The notes under the pieces were generated by a model. The model searched no databases. It had not been told where the DNA came from and saw only the letters and a list, made by a program, of their open reading frames with translations. A stretch of 29,235 nucleotides of DNA from C7867-002 sp964637485. GTDB taxonomy: Bacteria; Patescibacteriota; Minisyncoccia; Phycocordibacterales; PALSA-1337. The position numbers and the translations under genes are program-made. The stretch spans positions 1 to 29,235 of the forward strand of contig CAZWUU010000003.1 of NCBI GenBank assembly GCA_964637485.1. Direction: 5' to 3'. Positions 23,698-29,235 of the stretch are shown here, one piece after another (position 1 is the first letter of the stretch; the number at the start of each line of letters is the position of its first letter).

Positions 23698-25281
23698 TTA
23701 AATGCCGGGTGAATTGCAGGCCATGATGTATAATTCCGCGTTTTGAAGTAGCGTGCTCGATGACTCTAGAGCACTCGTATAAGCCACGTTTGCAGCAGTT
23801 CGCTCTGCTTCGGTGAATGTGGTTTTTCCGGCCAGGGCATACTGAGAAGCCTCTAATGCGGTGATAGCTCCAGCCACATCATTTTCTAGATTGCTATTGA
23901 TGGTTGCTATATTTGTGTCAGCAAATGCTTGGCCAGCGGAATTGCCTGATGTTTGATACTCTTGTGATTTTGCCTGAAAACATGCCAGTGCTTCTCGGAG
24001 TTTGCCTTCCGTTTGTCTCAAACTATCTATGGCTAGACCGTATTTCTCATATGGACCAGGTTCCACGATGCCAATATTTCCTCCTGTGATACTAAAGGTT
24101 GTACCTCCAGAACTAAATGTGCTTTGTCCGAAGGCCTCACGACGTAACTGATCTGTGTATGAACTCAGATTACCGCTACCAGAGAAGCTGACCCCAGATC
24201 CCCTATTGCTGAGTCCCGTAAGTCCTTTCGTGAGTAGTTGATTGACTAGCTGATTTGCCAGAGCACTGACGACTGCGTTGATATCATTTGCAAGTTCGGC
24301 CTGGACTATTCCAGATTCTGCATTTTTATTCAGCATGTGAGCCAGGACGGATCCGGGTGTAGATTGATAGCATCGTCTCACGTACCCATCTCTAGTTTGT
24401 GTAGTGGATATCGTATATTCCCCTGCTCTACCTCCTGCTTGAGATGCTGGAACTTCCTCGCACTTTGTTTCAGATCGGAATCCATTACCGAGTTGAAGAT
24501 CGAACTTGATGGCGCCAGTCCTCTGGTCTACGAGCTGTTGCGCACCACTTCTCGCCATGAGGTATGCGGCGGCAGGATTGTGCATACCAACTGTCATCTC
24601 TAGGAAGGCCGGCCAACCACCTTGTCTGAAATCACCACCGATAAAGCCATTGAGACTGGCCCCCACTGTCAGACGGCTGTTTCTGGCTGCATCTATGATG
24701 CCGGCCAATGTACATCGGTATTTGTACCTGTCCAGACCGAACTGATTTAATGCAGATTGATCAAGAGCGATTGCCAGTCTTACGTCGACATTCCAGGGAG
24801 AACACAATCCTTGTAGTACTCCATTGTTTGAAATCATTTCGCCAGTCAATTGATCAGCGGTGTAGAGTAAAAATTCTTCCGGATTTGTCAGGAAGGCCGG
24901 CTTGCCATCAAAACCGCTATTTATCCAGTCTATTGTGGCGAGCGTCATTTGGTGTAGTAGCTGTTTCGCGGCACACGAGGCTAATCTGTCGAGCGTGAAA
25001 GCCTTTCTTTCTTGTTTTGCTGCAGCAGTTCGAAGACTCTGATCTGCGACTGGAACAGCTGTTGCTCCGCCTACGATACCTCCTATTCCCCCGCCTGCGG
25101 TGCCACCCAATCCTCCGAAGAGACCTCCCAATGAGCTGGTAATCATCGATTCTATAGCTCCACCAAATGCGCAACCGGCGGCTCCTGAAACGATCGCGCC
25201 AGATTGTGCATGTACAGAAACAGGAGTGAGAAATTGAACTGAAAATATTGCTATGAATATGTATGTGAGCTTCTTTATCAT
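23698..25281 (-). CDS. Exported Gly-rich, eight-cysteine protein of the operon
   Basis: A 527-residue protein, unrecognised. It has a signal peptide (about 1-25, ending in VHA), then a Gly-rich hydrophobic stretch (about 28-78, with SLGGLFGGLGGTAGGGIGGI). A largely helical body contains eight Cys spaced along its length (GCAFGG, LASCAAK, GLCSPW, YRCTL, TKCEE, RRCYQ, LACFQ, MACNSPGI). The even number outside the membrane suggests disulfides. A helical C-terminal part (about 420-520) looks coiled. ATG 25281 overlaps the upstream gene's end by four bases (ATGA). Its position next to the VirB6-like gene suggests a VirB5-like or channel-associated role, which is unproven. Confidence 0.7.
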   Translation of the reverse strand: MIKKLTYIFIAIFSVQFLTPVSVHAQSGAIVSGAAGCAFGGAIESMITSSLGGLFGGLGGTAGGGIGGIVGGATAVPVADQSLRTAAAKQERKAFTLDRLASCAAKQLLHQMTLATIDWINSGFDGKPAFLTNPEEFLLYTADQLTGEMISNNGVLQGLCSPWNVDVRLAIALDQSALNQFGLDRYKYRCTLAGIIDAARNSRLTVGASLNGFIGGDFRQGGWPAFLEMTVGMHNPAAAYLMARSGAQQLVDQRTGAIKFDLQLGNGFRSETKCEEVPASQAGGRAGEYTISTTQTRDGYVRRCYQSTPGSVLAHMLNKNAESGIVQAELANDINAVVSALANQLVNQLLTKGLTGLSNRGSGVSFSGSGNLSSYTDQLRREAFGQSTFSSGGTTFSITGGNIGIVEPGPYEKYGLAIDSLRQTEGKLREALACFQAKSQEYQTSGNSAGQAFADTNIATINSNLENDVAGAITALEASQYALAGKTTFTEAERTAANVAYTSALESSSTLLQNAELYIMACNSPGI

Positions 25282-26129
25282 TGGGTTTGTGCGACAGACA
25301 TAGTGTTTACGTATGTTTCCAATCCTACGAACAGATCGTCTGCATTCAGAGTCGCTACGGCATTGTCTCTGATGAGAGCCATTCCCTTTAGCGGATCGAC
25401 ATCGAATTTTTTGAATGCTTCAGCGCTGGATTGCAAGACGACAATGTTGTTAATCAAATCCAGGTGGTACTGCGACAGTTTTCTCGGAACAGAACCGGAA
25501 ACAAGTATGTGAACGATATTTTTGTAGTTTGCGATGACGGCATCTAACTCCTTTAGCTTATCCATGTTCTGAGTTTCCAAAGCATTCAAAGCAATTTCAG
25601 CTTCATCAGTCCTTTTCTCATAAAGATTTTTTGCAGACAAAAGTACGTTTTTATATTCCGCTCTCATGGTAGCAGTGTCATCAAATATTCGCAGATCACC
25701 CAAGGAGTAAAATCTTATAGTTGCTAGATTCATGGTGCTGTTGCTGACTACCCTGTCCATCGCAGATGCGACAACTTCGACGTCGCTATTTAGTCCTGTT
25801 TGTTTCAGGGCCAGATACTGCGTGAGAAAATTTTGACCCAATGTCTCTGTTGAAGTCAGTTCTCTTTTTTCGGTTTTGGTAGATGAGTTTGTAGAGACCT
25901 CAGTGGTTCCATAACCGGTATTTTTGGATTCTGTATTTAGAAACTGCCTCTTCCAGTCCTCGTTTGATACTATCGGCGCTACTTCTATGGACGCAGCCGT
26001 TTGATCATTATTATTGCCAGGTAAAAGATCTGCATTTTTAGCTCCGTAAATGTAGTAAGCGAAACCTCCTACTACTGCAGTACATAATATGAATGTGAAA
26101 AAGGTTTGTTTGTATTGGTAGGAGGACAT
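25278..26129 (-). CDS. Membrane-anchored protein, first gene of the operon
   Basis: A 283-residue protein with one N-terminal membrane helix (about 9-27, FFTFILCTAVVGGFAYYIY) and an extracellular region that is polar and Thr/Ser/Asn-rich at first (about 35-95). A helical domain follows (about 95-275) with the coiled stretch TRMRAEYKNVLLSAKNLYEK-like pattern near 155-190. I do not recognise the family. It is the promoter-proximal gene; a perfect extended -10 ends 11 bases before ATG 26129. The bases between contain no Shine-Dalgarno sequence. Coupled to the next gene by a four-base overlap. Confidence 0.7.
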   Translation of the reverse strand: MSSYQYKQTFFTFILCTAVVGGFAYYIYGAKNADLLPGNNNDQTAASIEVAPIVSNEDWKRQFLNTESKNTGYGTTEVSTNSSTKTEKRELTSTETLGQNFLTQYLALKQTGLNSDVEVVASAMDRVVSNSTMNLATIRFYSLGDLRIFDDTATMRAEYKNVLLSAKNLYEKRTDEAEIALNALETQNMDKLKELDAVIANYKNIVHILVSGSVPRKLSQYHLDLINNIVVLQSSAEAFKKFDVDPLKGMALIRDNAVATLNADDLFVGLETYVNTMSVAQTQ

Positions 26130-26140
26130 TTTGCGGTTTA

Positions 26141-26149
26141 ATTATATCA
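26141..26149 (-). promoter_or_regulatory. Main promoter of the secretion-like operon
   Basis: TGATATAAT on the minus strand is a perfect extended -10, ending 11 bases before ATG 26129. It is the likely entry point for the about 12-kb operon. It faces away from the promoter at 26188, so the 73-bp spacer drives both directions. Confidence 0.55.
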
Positions 26150-26187
26150 AATATTGGCCTAAATACGCTTTAGTTATTCACACGACA

Positions 26188-26196
26188 TGATAAAAT
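26188..26196 (+). promoter_or_regulatory. Extended -10 promoter for the small exported protein
   Basis: TGATAAAAT on the plus strand ends six bases before the GTG start at 26203. A DnaA-box-like TTATTCACA (26174-26182) lies just upstream, probably by chance. Predicts a leaderless GTG message. Confidence 0.45.
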
Positions 26197-26202
26197 GATT
26201 GG

Positions 26203-26631
26203 GTGAGAAAATTTTTACATCTATTTGTTCTGGTATCGATCACACTGCTGGTGTTTATGCCTCATGCTCAAGTAGCGAATTCTCAATTTTCAGTGGGCAA
26301 AGTATATTTTGGAGGTAAAATCATGAGGATATCATATTGTTTCTGTGCATATAGCCCGCCGGATTTTGGCCTGGCCATAACCATTTTTGATGCATCGAAA
26401 AATAGGCCGGTTAGCCTAAAATTTAACTATCTTTCAGCCACCGGTCTACCATCGATGTTGAGGGCTAATTACAATATTTTTACCACAGGCGTTAGTGTTT
26501 TGGGCTCCGCGAATGCGGGCGGGTCGTGTTATAAGCAGGCGACGTTTGCTTGTGTCCCGGATGTTACCATCGTGCCACCCATCGAAGCGACGATCGATTC
26601 AGTCATTGGTGTCGGTACTTCTCTCAGATGA
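26203..26631 (+). CDS. Small exported cysteine-containing protein
   Basis: A 142-residue protein starting at GTG 26203. It has a clear signal peptide (about 1-28, VLVSITLLVFMPHA core, ending in VANS). The mature part contains FGGKIMRISYCFCAYSPPDFG and, later, GSCYKQATFAC, so two Cys pairs that could form disulfides. The rest is beta-rich. The pattern FGG(R/K)I...CxC recalls small secreted proteins I associate with Patescibacteria, but I cannot name the family. GTG is the best start because an upstream ATG (26195) runs into a stop after three codons. Its last eight bases overlap the convergent rsmA end. Placement opposite the secretion-like operon suggests a secreted substrate or minor surface subunit. 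Confidence 0.65.
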   Translation: MRKFLHLFVLVSITLLVFMPHAQVANSQFSVGKVYFGGKIMRISYCFCAYSPPDFGLAITIFDASKNRPVSLKFNYLSATGLPSMLRANYNIFTTGVSVLGSANAGGSCYKQATFACVPDVTIVPPIEATIDSVIGVGTSLR

Positions 26632-27418
26632 TAAGAGCTATTTGAAGCCATATTTCAGGCGGAATATCCTCTGCTCTAACTTTTTCATCTAGATCGAGCT
26701 TCTGCCAGACGCTTTCGATTTTTTCCATATCGAATTTCTCTTTAAGATTGTTTTTTAACATCTTTCTCTTGTGTGCGAATCCACAATGTAAAACATCGAA
26801 AAAGTGCTTTATTTCCAAGTTCTTTTCTGAAAATGTTCGATCTGTGACATTTTCTATTTTTAGAATGGCTGAATCAACGTTTGGGACAGGCACGAATGCA
26901 CCTCGCGGAACGCCGGCGACAATAGTCGGCGTGCCAAAAACTTTTACCGAAATCGATAAGATGCTTTCCTTGCCATCTCTGGCCACAATTCTTTCTGCAA
27001 CTTCTTTTTGTATTAGAAGAACCATCTGTCTTGGCCTCGGTTTTACTTCCAGGAATTCTTCCAAGATCTGGCCGGTTATATTGTATGGAATATTTGCAAC
27101 TATTGAATATTTTCCTTCTTCTAGTCCCACCTTCTCCCTGTTCAGATCGAGAATGTCTTTTTCAATCAACTGGAAATTGCCTGCTTGCCCTTCGTTCAAA
27201 AATTTTTCTCGAAGAATTGCTATGCAACGCTGATCTTTTTCTACTGAAACAACTTTTGCTCCAGTTTTTAGCAGTTCTGCTGTGAGTATGCCTGTGCCAG
27301 GGCCTATTTCCAATACAGTTTCTCCTGAAGAAATGCTTGCGCAGTCGATTATCTTTTGCAGAGCAGGCTTTGATTTTAGGAAATGCTGACCCAGTGATTT
27401 TTTTGCTTTTAATTCCAT
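26624..27418 (-). CDS. rsmA: 16S rRNA dimethyladenosine transferase RsmA (KsgA)
   Basis: SAM-dependent enzyme that dimethylates two adjacent adenosines near the 3' end of 16S rRNA. From the preferred start at 27418 the protein has 264 residues and begins MELKAKKSLGQHFLKSK, the classic KsgA opening. It has SAM motif I LEIGPGTGILTAEL, the catalytic motif NIPYNITGQIL, and the C-terminal helical domain with FAHKRKMLKNNL. The open frame extends 18 codons further up, but that part overlaps the helicase gene and has no family similarity. It follows the helicase gene after four bases, so it is cotranscribed. No Shine-Dalgarno sequence precedes the ATG. Confidence 0.95.
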   Translation of the reverse strand: MELKAKKSLGQHFLKSKPALQKIIDCASISSGETVLEIGPGTGILTAELLKTGAKVVSVEKDQRCIAILREKFLNEGQAGNFQLIEKDILDLNREKVGLEEGKYSIVANIPYNITGQILEEFLEVKPRPRQMVLLIQKEVAERIVARDGKESILSISVKVFGTPTIVAGVPRGAFVPVPNVDSAILKIENVTDRTFSEKNLEIKHFFDVLHCGFAHKRKMLKNNLKEKFDMEKIESVWQKLDLDEKVRAEDIPPEIWLQIALII

Positions 27419-27422
27419 AATT

Positions 27423-29235
27423 TTAGAAATCAATAAATATTGCTTTGACCCCGGAAGGTTTCGATACCTCATGATTTTCGATGAGATGTTTTTCGATGTC
27501 TTCTATGAACTCGGACGGAGTATTTACTCTCTCGGTGCCGAATACGTTCCTGATGAGAGCATAGCTCAAATGAACTTTTTTGCGAGCTCTGGTTAGCGCT
27601 ACATAGAAAAGACGACGTTCTTCCTCTGAATCTCTCTCGCTAATTTCCTTTTCATCCATGTGCTTGAATGGAAAGAGATCTTGTTCCATTCCGGCTATGA
27701 ATACATGATCGAACTCTAGGCCCTTGGCCGCGTGTACAGTCATAAGTTTCACAGAATCCGTCTTTTCATCCATCTCATCCTGATCGGTGGCAAGTGCGAC
27801 GTTGTCTAGGAAAGCTTCTATTCCTTGGCCTTTTTCCATATGATCATACTGGGAAGCCACGGAGACCAATTCCCTTATGTTGAGCAGTCTTTCCTCATCC
27901 TCCGCGTGTCCCTCAGTATACATTCTATCTATGCCGGTTTCTTGAATTACAAATCTGACCGCATCGGACGGCCTACTCTCCGTGAGTTCAGATCGTAAAT
28001 CTTTCAAAAGTTCGCGCCAATTGTTAATCTTTTGCCGAGTTGAATCCGGTAGTTCTGATTCTTGGCCGTTTAAAACTTTGGCTAAAGTCACCTTCCCAAT
28101 TCCTCTCGGCGGTATATTTATAATTCTGGCAATATCAGAACCGCTGTCGGGGTTTAATGAGGCTTTGATATAGGAAATGACGTCTTTTACTTCCTTTCGT
28201 TCGAAAAATTTTGTACCCAAGAGCTGATAGGGTATGTTTTTCTTGATGAAGGCCTCCTCAATAGCTCTAGATTGGAAATTTGTTCTGTAAAGAACTGCAA
28301 TTTCTTGGCTTGAGACACCCCGGGAGATGAGCCCATTTACCGTGTCGGCTATGGCTCTTGCTTCGTCTGTTTCGGTGTAGGAGTTTATGAGTGATATTTT
28401 TTCACCGACAGGATTATCGGTATATAGATGTTTTTTCTTCCGATAAGTATTCTTCTCTATGACCATATTTGCTGCCTCCAGGATGGTTTTCGTGGAACGA
28501 TAGTTTTTTTCTAAAGTTATCACTGTTGCTTCGGGATAATCTTTTTCGAAATTCAATATATTTTCTATTGTCGCTCCCCTCCAGCTGTATATGTTCTGAT
28601 CTGCGTCGCCGACCACGCATATATTCTTATTATCCATTGTTAAATATTTAGATATTTCATATTGAATTTTGTTTGTATCCTGATATTCGTCGATGTGTAC
28701 ATATTTCCAAACAGATGAATAATGTTTTTTGATGCCATCTTTCTTTAGCAAAACCAAGGTTTTTAGCAATAAATCATCGAAATCAAGAGCTTTCTCTTTT
28801 TTGAGAATATTTTCGTATTTCTCCCATACTTCAGCAGTCATTTCCTCCATAAAATCCTTAGCACTATCTTTGAATGTGAGATATGACATTCCTTCACTTT
28901 TTGCTTTTGATATTTTGCCGAGAAACATGGCAGGATCATATTTTTTCGGGTCAATATCCGAGATCAGCATGGCTTCTTTTACCGCCTTCTTGGAATCAGA
29001 TCGGTCGTATATTGAAAAATGTCTTGGTAAATCGAGCAATTTGCAGTTCTCTCTGATGATGTGGACACCCAGTGCGTGAAAAGTGCTGACATAAGGTCTT
29101 TCTGTCATGGATATCGGTATATTTACAGCAGGATCTTGGGTAATCAGAGCTGTGACACGATCACGCATCTCCTTGGCCGCTTTGTTCGTAAAAGTTATTG
29201 CTAAAATCTGATGCGGAGCCACTCCATTCTTGACT
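27423..29235 (-). CDS. UvrD/PcrA-family DNA helicase, N-terminus beyond right edge
   Basis: Superfamily 1A 3'-5' helicase for repair and conflict resolution. The frame is open at the right edge; motif I (Walker A) lies beyond it. The visible part starts in VKNGVAPHQILAITFTNKAAKEM (motif Ia). Then come motif II HIDEYQDTN, motif III VVGDADQNIYSWRGA, motif IV LEKNYRST, motif V LMTVHAAKGLEFDHVF, and motif VI RRLFYVALTRARKKV. After motif VI only about 50 residues remain, so the C-terminal extension of PcrA that binds RNA polymerase seems missing. rsmA lies four bases downstream. UvrD, PcrA and Rep cannot be told apart here. Confidence 0.95.
   Translation of the reverse strand, partial: VKNGVAPHQILAITFTNKAAKEMRDRVTALITQDPAVNIPISMTERPYVSTFHALGVHIIRENCKLLDLPRHFSIYDRSDSKKAVKEAMLISDIDPKKYDPAMFLGKISKAKSEGMSYLTFKDSAKDFMEEMTAEVWEKYENILKKEKALDFDDLLLKTLVLLKKDGIKKHYSSVWKYVHIDEYQDTNKIQYEISKYLTMDNKNICVVGDADQNIYSWRGATIENILNFEKDYPEATVITLEKNYRSTKTILEAANMVIEKNTYRKKKHLYTDNPVGEKISLINSYTETDEARAIADTVNGLISRGVSSQEIAVLYRTNFQSRAIEEAFIKKNIPYQLLGTKFFERKEVKDVISYIKASLNPDSGSDIARIINIPPRGIGKVTLAKVLNGQESELPDSTRQKINNWRELLKDLRSELTESRPSDAVRFVIQETGIDRMYTEGHAEDEERLLNIRELVSVASQYDHMEKGQGIEAFLDNVALATDQDEMDEKTDSVKLMTVHAAKGLEFDHVFIAGMEQDLFPFKHMDEKEISERDSEEERRLFYVALTRARKKVHLSYALIRNVFGTERVNTPSEFIEDIEKHLIENHEVSKPSGVKAIFIDF

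Noticed and set aside
17763..26184. Shared TTAGTTATTCAC in two spacers (about 17764-17775 and 26172-26183) as an operator
   Set aside because: Only two copies, in opposite orientation relative to the promoters; likely chance in AT-rich DNA.
26748..27233. A 161-residue plus-strand open frame inside rsmA
   Set aside because: It is a shadow of the clearly conserved methyltransferase gene on the minus strand.
1..29235. CRISPR array, insertion sequence, integrase or tRNA genes
   Set aside because: No regularly spaced repeats, transposase motifs, terminal inverted repeats or tRNA cloverleaf were seen; nearly all of the window is accounted for by genes.

Overview
The window looks like a chromosomal segment around the replication origin of a Candidate Phyla Radiation (Patescibacteria, probably Parcubacteria-like) bacterium. 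The reasons are AT-leaning DNA, very compact and overlapping genes, reduced versions of several housekeeping proteins, a long chromosomal type IV secretion-like operon of the kind seen in these lineages, and TGA used as a normal stop (so not a Gracilibacteria or SR1 code). The phylum is inferred from gene content; no rRNA gene is present to confirm it.

Layout. Positions 1-2801 (minus strand) hold tsaE and polA, with polA running off the left edge. Positions 2841-4514 (plus) encode a PilB/GspE-type ATPase. Positions 4515-4829 are non-coding and contain a strongly folded RNA candidate that recalls 6S RNA. Positions 4830-6874 carry ruvB, a shortened yebC and ruvC. A small acidic protein and a class A penicillin-binding protein follow (6965-9793). 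Positions 9804-12824 (minus) hold a DciA-like gene, dnaN, a probable oriC spacer and dnaA. On the plus strand, rpmH, rnpA and yidC (12948-14212) complete the classic origin neighbourhood. Positions 14213-26129 (minus) form one ten-gene operon that includes a VirB2-like two-helix protein, VirB4, a TraC-like partner, a PrgI/VirB3-like protein, a VirB6-like protein, and exported or membrane-anchored proteins of unknown role. A small cysteine-containing exported protein diverges from it at 26203. The window ends with rsmA and a UvrD/PcrA helicase (minus, running off the right edge).

How the genes work together. The left and centre cover replication, recombination, repair and ribosome biogenesis. 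The right half appears to be a fixed, chromosomal cell-envelope machine related to type IV secretion. No relaxase, coupling ATPase (VirD4) or outer-membrane core (VirB7/9/10) is recognisable in the window, so a surface apparatus or a protein or DNA uptake/export role is as plausible as conjugation.

A recurring signal is the promoter arrangement. At least nine genes have a -10 hexamer, often an extended TGnTATAAT, ending only 6-11 bases before the start codon, with no Shine-Dalgarno sequence. This points to widespread leaderless or near-leaderless transcripts.
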